DNA from: DASVBE01 sp963770375
Lineage (GTDB): Bacteria > Actinomycetota > Actinomycetes > Streptosporangiales > Streptosporangiaceae
DNA length: 64,000 nt
Assembly: GCA_963770375.1 (NCBI GenBank)
Contig: CAVYPM010000011.1
Span: 1 to 64,000, forward strand
Direction of reading: 5' to 3'
The stretch's first letter is position 1; each line of letters starts with the position of its first letter. The position numbers and the translations under genes are program-made. The notes under the pieces were generated by a model that worked only from the letters and a program-made list of their open reading frames with translations, did not search any database and had not been told where the DNA came from. Of the stretch, positions 37,697 through 46,735 are shown in pieces.

Positions 37697-38593
37697 CTAG
37701 CCGATCTGGCTGTAGAGCGCGGCCGCCGCGGCCAGGTGATGGTCACGCAGCACTACGGCGGCGACCAGGATCAGCGCCAGCAGGGCTGTCGCGCCCACCT
37801 GGATCAGCATCCGCAGCTGCGCCTTGTCCCGTGGGGCGTACACGAACGCCGCGGTCAGCGCCGCCCCGGCGACCAGGCCGCCGACGTGCGCCTGCCAGGC
37901 GATGTGCGGGATCACGAACGAGATCACCAGGTTGATCCCGATCAGCATGATGACCTGCCTGCTGTCCGCGTGCAGCCGCCTGGCCACCACGAACCACGCC
38001 CCGAACAACCCGAAGACCGCCCCGGACGCGCCCAGCGCGGTCGCGCCCGGCGAGGCCACCACGTAGAACACCACCGACCCGGCCAGTGCGCTGGCCAGGT
38101 AGACGGCCAGGAACCGGGCCCGGCCCAGGAACTGCTCCAGCGCCGGGCCGACCACGGCCAGCGCCCACATGTTGAAGATGATGTGCGCCGGGCCGAATCC
38201 GCTGAGCCCGGGCTCGTGCAGGAACGTATTCGTGATCAGCCGGTACCACTGCCCGGACGCGACCGCCAGCCCGAACAGCGCGCCGTTGTCGGCCACCCGG
38301 ATGCTGATCAGCTCGGCCACGTAGCAGACCAGGTTGACGCCGATCAGCACCCAGGTGACCACCGCGCCGCCGGGAACCCGCGCGGCAAGGCCGCGGCGGG
38401 GCTGCCGCACCGACTGGTTGCCCTCCTTGACGCAGTCCACGCACTGCTGGCCGACGGCCGCCGAGCGCAGGCAATCCGGGCAGGCCGGGCGCCCGCACCG
38501 GGTGCAGGACACGTAGGTTTCCCGGTCCGGGTGCCGGTAGCAGGTGGGGGTCCCGGTCTCGTTGCCGGCCCCAGGGCTGGTGGGCGCGGCCAT
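37697..38593 (-). CDS. Rhomboid intramembrane serine protease with N-terminal zinc finger
   Basis: A 298-residue protein. An N-terminal B-box-like finger (CYRHPDRETYVSCTRCGRPACPDCLRSAAVGQQCVDC) precedes six or more membrane helices. Rhomboid motifs are TNTFLHEPGLSGFGPAHIIFNMWAL, the catalytic Ser in GASGAVFGLFGAW and the catalytic His in WQAHVGGLVAG. It would cleave membrane protein substrates within the bilayer; the finger may recruit them. It runs convergent to crgA, in the arrangement common in actinomycetes near the pknB cluster. Confidence 0.95.
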   Translation of the reverse strand: MAAPTSPGAGNETGTPTCYRHPDRETYVSCTRCGRPACPDCLRSAAVGQQCVDCVKEGNQSVRQPRRGLAARVPGGAVVTWVLIGVNLVCYVAELISIRVADNGALFGLAVASGQWYRLITNTFLHEPGLSGFGPAHIIFNMWALAVVGPALEQFLGRARFLAVYLASALAGSVVFYVVASPGATALGASGAVFGLFGAWFVVARRLHADSRQVIMLIGINLVISFVIPHIAWQAHVGGLVAGAALTAAFVYAPRDKAQLRMLIQVGATALLALILVAAVVLRDHHLAAAAALYSQIG

Positions 38594-38597
38594 CGTG

Positions 38598-39119
38598 CTA
38601 CCCGTCAGCGCGCTCGATGACCACCGACTCCAGCACGACGTCCTTCACCGGCCGGTCGTTGCGCCCGGTCTGCGCCCGGCTGATCTCGTCGACGACCCCG
38701 GCGCCCTCGATGACCTCGCCGAAGATGGTGTGCTTGCGGTTCAGCCAGGGCGTCGGCACGGTGGTGATGAAGAACTGCGAGCCGTTGGTCCCCGGCCCGG
38801 AGTTGGCCATGGCCAGCAGGTACGGGCGGTCGAACTGCAGGTCGGTGTGGAACTCGTCGCCGAACTTGTAGCCCGGGCCGCCGGTGCCGTTACCCAGCGG
38901 GTCGCCGCCCTGGATCATGAAGTCCGGGATCACCCGGTGGAAGACCGTGCCGTCGTACAGCTTCCCGCCGGGCTGCCTCGTCGCCGGGTCCGTCCAGTCC
39001 CTGGTGCCCTCCGCGAGCTCCACGAAATTCCGGACGGTCTTCGGCGCCTGGTCGGGGAACAGCCGGACTGTGACTGTCCCGCTGGTCGTCCGCAGCGTTG
39101 CCGTCAGCGTGTTCGTCAT
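38598..39119 (-). CDS. ppiA: Cyclophilin-type peptidyl-prolyl cis-trans isomerase
   Basis: A 173-residue cytosolic cyclophilin with LFPDQAPKTVRNFVELAEGT, FHRVIPDFMIQGGDP (catalytic Arg and Phe), LLAMANSGPGTNGSQFFIT and LNRKHTIFGEVIEGAGVV. It speeds proline isomerisation during folding. The ATG at 39119 is chosen because the open frame upstream to 39281 lacks sense. It is on the same strand as, and 5 bases upstream of the end of, the rhomboid gene, likely co-transcribed. Confidence 0.95.
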   Translation of the reverse strand: MTNTLTATLRTTSGTVTVRLFPDQAPKTVRNFVELAEGTRDWTDPATRQPGGKLYDGTVFHRVIPDFMIQGGDPLGNGTGGPGYKFGDEFHTDLQFDRPYLLAMANSGPGTNGSQFFITTVPTPWLNRKHTIFGEVIEGAGVVDEISRAQTGRNDRPVKDVVLESVVIERADG

Positions 39120-39297
39120 GAAAAGAATCCTCGCATGCCCGGCGGGGTGCGGCCGCCAGTCCCGGCCGCGGAACAGGTGTAACGGGATTCCTGCACGTCC
39201 GCGGGGGTGGTCACGGCGGGGCGTCATGGTTGATCTGGCCCGTCCGGGGCAGGGATAGAGACCGGAATGCAGGCTAGCCATAGCAATGGAGGCAGAA

Positions 39298-39879
39298 GTG
39301 CCGCGACTGAGCAGTAGCCAGGGCGCGCAGGTCGCCGACCGCGCGCGGGCACGGGCCTACCTCACCAGGGCCCGGGCCCGGCAGACCGCAGCCGACATCG
39401 CGCCGCTGGCCAAGACGGCCGTCGAGGCCATGCGGCAGGGGGCCGACACCATGCGGCAGGGGGCCGACACCATGCGGCAGGGGGCCGACGAGCTCGCCGC
39501 GTGGGCCGGCCCGCAGGTGCGCAAGACCAGGTCCTGGGCCGCTCCGCAGCTGGAGCGCACCGGGGTCCTGGTGCAGGAGAAGCTCGCGCCGCAGGTCTCC
39601 GAGGCGCTCACCAGAGCCGCCCGCAAGCTGGACCCCGAGCCGGCCCCGCGGCGCCGGGGGCTGCGCGGGCTCCTCGCGCTCGGCCTGGCCGCGGCGGCCG
39701 CCGCGGTGGCCGTCATGGTGGTCCGCAAGAAGACCGAGTCGGCCGCCAGCCAGCCGGACGAGGACGACGCGGACGAGCCGGGCAGCAGCACGGGCGCCGC
39801 GGAGGACACCACCTCGGCCGTGAGCCCGGCCGAGGACAGCCGGGTCGACGCGAACGGGCACATCCGCAGCACACCCTGA
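39298..39879 (+). CDS. DUF5324-like single-pass membrane protein
   Basis: A helical N-terminal half (VADRARARAYLTRARARQTAADIAPLAKTAVEAM) contains MRQGADT in three tandem copies, encoded by a 21-base repeat at 39429-39491, then WAAPQLERTGVLVQEKLAPQVSEAL. A membrane helix (GLRGLLALGLAAAAAAVAVMVV) and an acidic Ser-rich tail follow. The pattern matches the actinobacterial DUF5324 family of unknown function. The GTG at 39298 follows GGAGG by six bases; an in-frame ATG at 39286 would lie over that ribosome site. Confidence 0.75.
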   Translation: MPRLSSSQGAQVADRARARAYLTRARARQTAADIAPLAKTAVEAMRQGADTMRQGADTMRQGADELAAWAGPQVRKTRSWAAPQLERTGVLVQEKLAPQVSEALTRAARKLDPEPAPRRRGLRGLLALGLAAAAAAVAVMVVRKKTESAASQPDEDDADEPGSSTGAAEDTTSAVSPAEDSRVDANGHIRSTP

Positions 39880-39929
39880 CCTGATGGGTTAGCAGCCGGC
39901 CGGCCCCGGCGGCAGGCAACAATGCAGGT

Positions 39930-41519
39930 GTGCTTCTGGATGAGCTGGTCAGCACCTCGGCGGTGGTCGCCGGGACCGGGGCCCGGCGGGCCAAGATCGA
40001 GGCCATCGCGGCGCTGCTGAGCCGGGTGCCGCCCGGGCAGGTGCCGGTCGCGGTCGCCTTTCTCTCTGGCGAGCTGCGCCAGCGGCAGATCGGGGTGGGC
40101 TACGCGTCGGTCTCCGGCCCGCAGGCCAGCCCGCCGGCCGCGGCGGCCAGCCTGACCCTGGCCGAGGTGGACGCGGCGTTCGCCGCGATCGGCGCGGTCA
40201 CCGGGCCCGGCACCCAGGCCGGCCGCCGTGAGCTGCTGGCTGCGCTGTTCGCCCGGGCCACCGAGCAGGAACGCGGTTTCCTGTCCCGGCTGCTGGCCGG
40301 CGAGCTCCGGCAGGGCGCCCAGGAGGGCGTGATGACCGAGGCCATCGCCCGCGCCGCCGGGGTGCCCGCGGACCTCGTCCGCCGGGCTCATCAGCTGGGC
40401 GGATCCCTGCCCGAAGTGGCCCAGGCCGCGCTGGCTGACCCGGACCGCGCGGCGGAGGCGCTGGGGGCGGTCACCCTGCGGGTGGGACGTCCAACCCGGC
40501 CGATGCTGGCTGCTTCGGCGCCGGACGTCGCTGCGGCGCTGGGCAAGGTGTCCCCGGCGGCGGTCGAATGGAAGATCGACGGGGTGCGGATTCAGGTCCA
40601 CCGCCACGCTGACCAGATCCGGGTGTGGACCAGGACGCTGGACGACATCACCGCCCGGGTGCCCGAGATCACCAGCGCGGTCCAGGGCCTGGACGCCACC
40701 GACGTGGTGCTCGACGGCGAGGCAGTGGCCTTGTTCCCGGACGGGCGGCCGCGCCCGTTCCAGGTGACCGCGAGCCGGGCCGCTACCCGCACCGCCCCGG
40801 GCACCGGGGACGGCGACGCCAGCCTGCCGCTCACCCCGTTCTTCTTCGACCTGCTGCACCTGGACGGCACCGACCTGATCGACGAGCGCGGCGAAGACCG
40901 GTTCGCCCGGCTCACCGCGATCGCCCCGGCTGGTCTGGTCATCCCCCGGATCGTCACCGCCGACCTGGCCGAGGCCGAGGCGTTCTTCGCCGACGCCGTG
41001 GCCAGGGGCCACGAGGGCGTCGTGGTCAAGTCGCTGGGCAACCGCTACGCCGCGGGCCGCCGCGGCAGCGAGTGGATCAAGGTGAAGCCGCGGCACACCC
41101 TCGACCTGGTCATCCTGGCCGCCGAGTGGGGCCACGGGCGCCGCCGCGGCTGGCTGTCCAACCTGCACCTGGGCGCCAGGGACCCGGACACCGGCGGGAT
41201 GGTGATGCTGGGCAAGACCTTCAAGGGCCTCACCGACGAGATGCTGACCTGGCAGACCAGCCGGCTGCTTGACCTGGCAGACCCGCCGGTGGCCAGCCGC
41301 GAGCCGGCCGGCTGGGGCGTGGTCCGGGTCCGGCCCGAGCTGGTCGTGGAGATCGCCTTCGACGGGGTCCAGGCCAGCCCGCGCTACCCGGGCGGCGTGG
41401 CGCTGCGGTTCGCCCGCGTGCTGCGCTACCGCGAAGACAAGACCGCCGCCGAGGCGGACACGATCAGTGCCGTACGCGCCCTGTGGCACGGCCAGGACGA
41501 CCCGGGGAGCGAACCGTGA
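39930..41519 (+). CDS. ATP-dependent DNA ligase (LigB-type)
   Basis: A 529-residue ligase. The N-terminal helical domain is followed by the adenylation domain with the nucleotide-accepting Lys in EWKIDGVRIQVHR (KxDG), DVVLDGEAVAL, FFDLLHLDGTDL and GVVVKSLGNRYAAGRRGSEWIKVKPRHT. The OB-fold reads DLVILAAEWGHGRRRGWLSNLHLGARDP. It seals nicks using ATP, in addition to the essential NAD-dependent LigA expected elsewhere. GTG start. The stop overlaps the malic enzyme GTG (GTGA), an unusual but clear coupling. Confidence 0.93.
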   Translation: MLLDELVSTSAVVAGTGARRAKIEAIAALLSRVPPGQVPVAVAFLSGELRQRQIGVGYASVSGPQASPPAAAASLTLAEVDAAFAAIGAVTGPGTQAGRRELLAALFARATEQERGFLSRLLAGELRQGAQEGVMTEAIARAAGVPADLVRRAHQLGGSLPEVAQAALADPDRAAEALGAVTLRVGRPTRPMLAASAPDVAAALGKVSPAAVEWKIDGVRIQVHRHADQIRVWTRTLDDITARVPEITSAVQGLDATDVVLDGEAVALFPDGRPRPFQVTASRAATRTAPGTGDGDASLPLTPFFFDLLHLDGTDLIDERGEDRFARLTAIAPAGLVIPRIVTADLAEAEAFFADAVARGHEGVVVKSLGNRYAAGRRGSEWIKVKPRHTLDLVILAAEWGHGRRRGWLSNLHLGARDPDTGGMVMLGKTFKGLTDEMLTWQTSRLLDLADPPVASREPAGWGVVRVRPELVVEIAFDGVQASPRYPGGVALRFARVLRYREDKTAAEADTISAVRALWHGQDDPGSEP

Positions 41520-43219
41520 AAAGTGTCTGGCGGGACGGGAACGGGGCCTGGCGGACCACCCTGCGCGGCCGGCCGATCCTGGCCGACCCGCGGATCAACA
41601 AGGGCACCGCGTTCTCCGAGGCCGAGCGCGACGCGCTGGGCATCACCGGGCTGATCCCGCCGGCCCGGATGACGCTGGCCGAGCAGGCCGCAAGGATCCT
41701 CACCCAGTACCACCGGCAGTCCACCGACCTGGGCAAGAACGTGCTGCTCACCGAACTGCGCGACCGCAACCAGGTGCTGTACTACCACGTGCTGACCCAG
41801 CACCTGCGGGAGATGCTGCCGATCGTCTACACCCCCACGGTGGGCCAGGCCATCCAGCAGTTCAGCCAGGAGTACCGGCGGCCCCGCGGCGTGTACCTGT
41901 CCGTGCACCACCCCGAGGTGATCGAGCGGTCGCTGCTGGCCCCCGGCCTCGAAGGCGGCGAGGTGGACCTGATCGTGGCCACCGACGCGGGCGCGATCCT
42001 GGGCATCGGTGACTGGGGCGTCGGCGGCATGCACATCGCGCTGGGCAAGCTCGCGGTGTACACCGCGGCGGGCGGCATCGACCCGGAGCGCACCCTGCCG
42101 GTGATGCTCGACGTCGGCACCAACCGGCAGAGCCTGCTCGACGACCCGCTGTACCTGGGCAACCGGCACCCGCGGGTGCCCACCGACGAGTACGACCGGT
42201 TCGTCGACGCGTTCGCCGCCACGGCCGCGCGGCTGTTCCCGCAGGCCCTGCTGCACTGGGAGGACGTCGGCGTGGAGAACGCGCGGCGGCTGCTCGAGCG
42301 CTACCAGGACCGCCAGCTCACGTTCAACGACGACATCCAGGGCACTGGCTCGGTGAACCTGGCCGCCGTGCTGGCCGGGATCCGGGCTACCGGATCCACG
42401 CTGATCAGCCAGCGGGTGCTGGTCTACGGCGCGGGCACCGCGGGCACCGGCATCGCCGACCAGCTGCGGTCCGAGATGATCCGCTGCGGCGCCACGGATC
42501 TGCAGGCCCGGGCCCGGTTCTGGGCGGTGGACCGGCACGGGCTGATCACCGTGGGCCAGCCCGGGCTGAGCCCGGCCCAGCAGCGCTACGCCCGCGACCC
42601 GGCCGAGACGGCGGGCTGGGCGGTGGACCCGGCGCTGGGCGGCGTGGGCCTGGCCGAGGCGGTCCGCCGGGTGCACCCGACGATCCTGATCGGCACCTCG
42701 ACGCAGCCGGGCGCGTTCACCGAGGAGATCGTCAGGGACATGGCCGCGCATGTGGACCGGCCGATGTTCTTCCCGATGTCCAACCCGACCGCGCTGGCCG
42801 AGGCGGTGCCCACGGACCTGATCCGGTGGACGGAGGGCCGTGCCCTGGTCGCCGCGGGCAGCCCGTTCGGCGCGGTCACGTACAACAAGATCACCTATGT
42901 CATCGCCCAGGCCAACAACGCGCTGATCTTCCCCGGCCTTGGCCTGGGCGTGATCGCCGCGCGGGCGACCCGGGTGACCGGCAACATGCTCGCCGCGGCC
43001 GCCCGGGCCGTGTCCGAGCTCGTCGACACGTCGGTGCCGGGCGCGCCGCTGCTGCCGCAGGTGGAGGAACTGCGCGAGACCTCGGTGGCGGTCGCCGCGG
43101 CGGTGGCCACCGCGGCCCGCGACGACGGCGTCGCTACCGCGAAGCTGGCCGATGACCTGCCAGGACAGCTGCGGTCGATGATGTGGCAGCCCGAATACCG
43201 CCCGGTTCTGGCAGGTTAG
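41516..43219 (+). CDS. NAD-dependent malic enzyme
   Basis: A 567-residue oxidative decarboxylase making pyruvate from malate. It belongs to the long (eukaryotic/E. coli SfcA-like) form: LPIVYTPTVGQAIQQFSQEYRRPRGVYLSV, ATDAGAILGIGDWGVGGMHIALGKLAVYTAAGGI, metal-site LHWEDVGVENARRLL and TFNDDIQGTGSVNLAAVLAG. The nucleotide-binding fold has VLVYGAGTAGTGIADQL, then FFPMSNPTALAEA and IFPGLGLGVIAARA. GTG start overlaps the ligase stop. A single gene of central metabolism placed in a repair operon; the logic is not evident. Confidence 0.95.
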   Translation: MKSVWRDGNGAWRTTLRGRPILADPRINKGTAFSEAERDALGITGLIPPARMTLAEQAARILTQYHRQSTDLGKNVLLTELRDRNQVLYYHVLTQHLREMLPIVYTPTVGQAIQQFSQEYRRPRGVYLSVHHPEVIERSLLAPGLEGGEVDLIVATDAGAILGIGDWGVGGMHIALGKLAVYTAAGGIDPERTLPVMLDVGTNRQSLLDDPLYLGNRHPRVPTDEYDRFVDAFAATAARLFPQALLHWEDVGVENARRLLERYQDRQLTFNDDIQGTGSVNLAAVLAGIRATGSTLISQRVLVYGAGTAGTGIADQLRSEMIRCGATDLQARARFWAVDRHGLITVGQPGLSPAQQRYARDPAETAGWAVDPALGGVGLAEAVRRVHPTILIGTSTQPGAFTEEIVRDMAAHVDRPMFFPMSNPTALAEAVPTDLIRWTEGRALVAAGSPFGAVTYNKITYVIAQANNALIFPGLGLGVIAARATRVTGNMLAAAARAVSELVDTSVPGAPLLPQVEELRETSVAVAAAVATAARDDGVATAKLADDLPGQLRSMMWQPEYRPVLAG

Positions 43220-43275
43220 CTATACGTGGATTGTGTCCGCAGCCGCCACTGCTGGTCCCGCCGGAAGGATTGGTC

Positions 43276-43458
43276 ATGCGCCTCCGCTCCGCCCCTGGCC
43301 CGCTGATCCTCGCCCTCGCCCTGTCGGCTGCCGTGCCGGTCTCCGCGGTGTCCGCCGCGCAGGCTCACCCGGGCCGCCCGGCGGTGCGGACCGCGGCCCG
43401 CGCGGTTCAGCGGGCTGCTGGCCCGCTAGCCTGCGCGGCGCCGCGCCAGCGGTCCTAG
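43276..43458 (+). CDS. Short secreted peptide or truncated secreted protein
   Basis: A 60-residue ORF. A clear signal sequence (MRLRSAPGPLILALALSAAVPVSAVSAAQA) precedes 30 residues rich in Ala, Arg and Pro. GGAAGG lies nine bases before the ATG. The end overlaps the convergent acetyltransferase stop. It is either a small exported peptide or the remnant of a longer secreted protein cut by the acetyltransferase gene. Confidence 0.35.
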   Translation: MRLRSAPGPLILALALSAAVPVSAVSAAQAHPGRPAVRTAARAVQRAAGPLACAAPRQRS

Positions 43459-43988
43459 TACCCGTCGTCCCAGCGCACCGGGGTGATCGTGCCGTCCCGC
43501 CAGTCGCGCCTGAGCCTCGCGTAGCCCACCGCGTCGTAGACGCGGCCGTCCCGGCCCGGCCAGGATTCCCGGTAGCGCGCCTCCTTCTGGTAACCGGCGG
43601 CCACGAAGGTCCGGCGCATCGCGATGTTGTCCTGCCGGGTATTCCCCTCGATCCGGGTCGCGTCCGGGAACCCGTCGAACACCATCCCGGTCAGCCAGCG
43701 CACCGCGGCGGTGCCGTGCCCGCGGCCCCGGTGGTCAGCCGCGATCCGCAAGTCGAACATGGGCGTGGGATCGTCCAGCTCGAACACGTGCAGGAATCCG
43801 ATGGTCTCGCCCGGCACGGTGATCCAGTACGCCTGATCGGTCTCCGAGCTGTACTTGCCGGCCGCCGCGGCCGCACGGATCGCCGCGCGGTCCCGGCCCG
43901 GCGCGTGGAACGGCCACTCCCGGCCGGCCAGGAAATCCGCCAGCTCGTCAGCATCGCCAGCAGTAATCCGCCGGTACTCCGTCCCCAT
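43455..43988 (-). CDS. GNAT-family N-acetyltransferase
   Basis: A 177-residue acetyl-CoA-dependent acetyltransferase of the RimJ/RimL-like group. It starts YRRITAGDADELADFLAGREWPFH. Motif A is LRIAADHRGRGHGTAAVRWL (RGxGxG), then TRIEGNTRQDNIAMRRTFVAAGYQKEARYRESW, typical of enzymes acting on amino groups of small molecules or protein N-termini. Start ATG 43988. No operon partner. Confidence 0.9.
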   Translation of the reverse strand: MGTEYRRITAGDADELADFLAGREWPFHAPGRDRAAIRAAAAAGKYSSETDQAYWITVPGETIGFLHVFELDDPTPMFDLRIAADHRGRGHGTAAVRWLTGMVFDGFPDATRIEGNTRQDNIAMRRTFVAAGYQKEARYRESWPGRDGRVYDAVGYARLRRDWRDGTITPVRWDDGY

Positions 43989-44124
43989 TGCCCGCTCCGA
44001 TCGATGTCCCTCATGCGGCCCCTTTGCTTACAACGGCTGTGACACGGGGCGGGGGCAAACGGATTTGACCGGCGCGCTAACCTGATGTCCGTGCGTTCAT
44101 ACGGATGTGCGGAGGTTTGCTGAG

Positions 44125-44505
44125 ATGCCCCTCGATCACGAGCACCCGGTGAACCCGGAGCGGGTCGCCGCGGCCCGGGCCGGGCTGCTCGGCACCGACG
44201 AGGCCGGGCGGCTGGCCGGGCTGCTCGGCATGCTGGCCGACCCGATCCGGTCCCGGATCCTGTTTGCCCTGTCGGCCGGCGGGGAGCTGTGCGTGGGTGA
44301 CCTGGCGCTGGCCCTGGCCGCCACCGAGGACCAGGTGTCCTACGCGCTGAAGATGCTCCGGCTGGCCGGCCTGGTCAGCTTCCGCAAGGACGGCCGGATG
44401 GTGTTCTACCGTCTCAGCGACGGGTTCCCGCACCAGCTGCTCGAGCACTGCCTGCGCCAGCTGCTGAGCATCGCGGTCCCGGAGGCCGACGATGCCCGTG
44501 CTTGA
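44125..44505 (+). CDS. ArsR/SmtB-family metal-responsive repressor
   Basis: A 126-residue winged helix: LLGMLADPIRSRILFALSAGGELCVGDLALALAATEDQVSYALKMLRLAGLVSFRKDGRMVFYRLSDGF. One Cys lies at the place of the ELCVCDL metal box of ArsR/CmtR proteins; the second Cys is Gly here. Further possible ligands are the N-terminal DHEH and C-terminal His/Cys (FPHQLLEHCLRQ), as in CmtR-like sensors. The ATG at 44125 has GGAGG nine bases upstream. It overlaps the permease gene and probably regulates it in response to a metal. Confidence 0.88.
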   Translation: MPLDHEHPVNPERVAAARAGLLGTDEAGRLAGLLGMLADPIRSRILFALSAGGELCVGDLALALAATEDQVSYALKMLRLAGLVSFRKDGRMVFYRLSDGFPHQLLEHCLRQLLSIAVPEADDARA

Positions 44506-45742
44506 CGCGATCGGCCACGCGCTCGCCCTGGCCGGGTCGATGACCTGGCAGGTCACCTGGTCGCTGATCCTCGGCTTCACGCTGTCCGCGGTGGTCCAGG
44601 CGGTGGTCCGGCGGGAGACCGTGACCCGGCTGATCGGCGGCACCGGCCCGCGCTCGCTGGCGGTTGCCACCGGGCTGGGCGCGGCCTCGTCGTCCTGCTC
44701 GTACGCGGCCGTGGCGCTGGCCCGGGCGCTGCTGCGGAGGGGCTCCAGCTTCACCGCCGCGATGGCGTTCGAGATCGCCAGCACCAACCTGGTCATCGAG
44801 CTGGGCATCATCCTGGCCCTGCTGCTCTCCTGGCAGTTCACGCTGGCCGAGTTCGTCGGCGGGCCGATCATGATCGTGGCGGTTGCGGTGGCCTTCCGGC
44901 TGTTCGTCCGGGCCCGGCTGATCGACGCGGCCCGGCGGCAGGCCGACCGCGCGGTGGCCGGCTCGATGGAGGGCCACGCCGCGATGGACATGAGCATCGC
45001 CGGCGGGCGCAGCCTGTGGCGGCGCCTGGCCAGCCGGGACGGCTTCACCTCGGTCAGCCACATCTTCGTGATGGAGTGGGCCGCGGTGATCCGCGACATA
45101 GCCATCGGGCTGGTGATCGCGGGCGCGGCCGCGGCCTGGATCCCGGACTCGTTCTGGTCGCACCTGTTCCTCGCCGGGCACCCGGCGGCCCGCTGGTGGG
45201 GGCCGGTGATCGGGCCGGTGATCGCCGCGGTCAGCTTCGTCTGCTCGATCGGCAACGTGCCGCTGGCCGCGGTGCTGTGGTCCGGCGGGATCAGCTTCGG
45301 CGGCGTGATCTCGTTCCTCTTCGCCGACCTGATCATCCTGCCCATCGTGGTCATCTACCGGAAGTACTACGGGACCGCGATGGCCCTGACGCTGACCGGG
45401 ATCTTCTACGTGTCGATGGTGCTCGCCGGGCTGATCACCGAGTTCGTGTTCGGCGGCCTGGGCCTGATCCCTGAGGACCGGTCCACCCAGGTGCTGAGCG
45501 CCACGCCGCAGTGGAACTACACCACCTACCTCAACATCGTGTTCCTGACCCTGGCGGCGGTCCTGGTGGTGCGGTTCTTCCGCTCCGGCGGCGGGCCGAT
45601 GCTGGCCATGATGAACGGCGGCCCGGACGACCACGCCCACCATGACCACGGGCACGACGAGCACGGGCAGGACGAGCACGGGCACGACGAGCACGGGCAC
45701 CACGAGCACGGGCACCACGAGCACGGGCACCAGGTCAGATGA
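44492..45742 (+). CDS. DUF318/YraQ-type permease with His-rich metal-binding tail
   Basis: A 416-residue permease of the ArsP/YraQ superfamily: two repeats of helices with the signature loops AASSSCSYAAVALARALLRRG and FVCSIGNVPLAAVLWSGGISFGG. The C-terminal cytosolic tail is almost only His, Asp, Glu and Gly in HDEHG repeats (15-base DNA unit at about 45655-45730), ready to bind nickel, cobalt, zinc or similar. Overlap with the ArsR gene makes a two-gene metal efflux unit. Related permeases export organoarsenicals, but the tail argues for a divalent metal; which one is not visible. Confidence 0.85.
   Translation: MPVLDAIGHALALAGSMTWQVTWSLILGFTLSAVVQAVVRRETVTRLIGGTGPRSLAVATGLGAASSSCSYAAVALARALLRRGSSFTAAMAFEIASTNLVIELGIILALLLSWQFTLAEFVGGPIMIVAVAVAFRLFVRARLIDAARRQADRAVAGSMEGHAAMDMSIAGGRSLWRRLASRDGFTSVSHIFVMEWAAVIRDIAIGLVIAGAAAAWIPDSFWSHLFLAGHPAARWWGPVIGPVIAAVSFVCSIGNVPLAAVLWSGGISFGGVISFLFADLIILPIVVIYRKYYGTAMALTLTGIFYVSMVLAGLITEFVFGGLGLIPEDRSTQVLSATPQWNYTTYLNIVFLTLAAVLVVRFFRSGGGPMLAMMNGGPDDHAHHDHGHDEHGQDEHGHDEHGHHEHGHHEHGHQVR
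45650..45733 (+). repeat. 15-base coding repeat (HDEHG/HHEHG)
   Basis: CACGACGAGCACGGG and variants with CAG or CAC at the first or second codon repeat five times, encoding the His-rich tail. Confidence 0.85.
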
Positions 45743-46684
45743 ACTCGGCCAGCCAGCCCCGGGCGATCTGGCCCTGCGCGGCCTGGAACCCGCGCAGAGT
45801 GGGCAGCCCGGGCGGTGCGGGCTTGAGCGCGCTGCTGGTCAGGTAGCCCGCCAGGGCGCACAGCACGGCGATCACCGCGTCCTGGCTGGCCTCCCGGCCG
45901 GCCTGGAGCCGGCCAGCAGCCCGGTCAGGTCAGGCCCGCCCTGCATGGCCACGCTCGGCGCCATCATCACCAGGTCCACGAACGCGGCCCCGGTGCTGGC
46001 GTGCGGCCAGTCCACCACGACCACGCCGTCGCCGGTCAGCAGCAGGTTGTCCGCGCGCAGGTCGCCGTGCAGCAGTGTGCGGCCGGCGGAGTGCTCGGGC
46101 CAGGTCGCCTCCAGCGCGGCCAGGCCGGCGAGGTGCTTCGCCGACCACGCGTCGAGCCCGTCCGCGCCGCCCGCGGCGGCCAGGTCCCGCCAGCCGTGCA
46201 GCATCCGGCCCAGCCGCAGGCCGACCGCGGTGAACTCGGCCGGCGGCGGGGTCAGCGCCGCGGCCAGCCGGTCGGTCGCGGCCAGCACCTGCGCCAGCTG
46301 GCCGGGCTGCCAGGGCAGGTCGGGGTGCACGCCGTCCACGTCGTCCAGCAGCAGCGCGATCCACGGCGGCTGGTCGATCACCGCGCGCAGGCGCGGCGCC
46401 GGCACCCGGCCGTCATCGATCAGCGGGCCGAGCGCGGCCAGCACCCGGCTCTCCCGGCGGTGCATCTTCGGTGTGTCCGGGTTGGCCTCGGCGGACACCG
46501 CCTTGACGAAGAACCGCCGGCCGTCGGCGCAGCTCAGCCGGGCGGCTGCGCCCGGGCTGAACCCGCCGGGCTGCGTCACCGCCCGGGCCACCGGCGACCC
46601 GCAGGCCTGCTCCACGGCGGCACGGACCGCGGCGGGCAGCCCGGCCCAGTCGACTCTGACCCCTTCTGCTGCCGGACCCGTCAT
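45735..46684 (-). CDS. Aminoglycoside-phosphotransferase-like (APH/choline kinase) protein (one frameshift)
   Basis: A kinase-like protein with QPGGFSPGAAARLSCADGRRFFVKAV (nucleotide loop and Lys), the Brenner motif LLHGDLRADNLLLTGDGVVVVDWPHAS (catalytic Asp, Asn and metal Asp) and VDLVMMAPSVAM. The frame changes near 45905: the downstream frame gives REASQDAVIAVLCALAGYLTSSALKPAPPGLPTLRGFQAAQGQIARGWLAEFI and stops at 45735. Repaired length is about 316 residues. The stop overlaps the end of the convergent permease gene. The substrate is unknown; resistance should not be assumed. Confidence 0.8.
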
Positions 46685-46691
46685 TTCGCCA

Positions 46692-46718
46692 GCCTGCCCG
46701 CTGACGATGCGGGCAGGC
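46692..46718 (-). terminator. Hairpin after the serine hydrolase gene
   Basis: GCCTGCCCGC (46692-46701) and GCGGGCAGGC (46709-46718) form a perfect 10-base stem with a seven-base loop, between the end of the serine hydrolase and the start of the kinase gene on the same strand. Confidence 0.65.
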
Positions 46719-46735
46719 CAGCGATTTAGGCCGGG

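Noticed and set aside
39429..39491. Intergenic or regulatory repeat
   Set aside because: The 21-base repeat is inside the DUF5324-like gene and encodes MRQGADT three times; it is a coding repeat.
45655..45730. CRISPR-like or structural DNA repeat
   Set aside because: It encodes the His-rich permease tail in frame, so coding function explains it.
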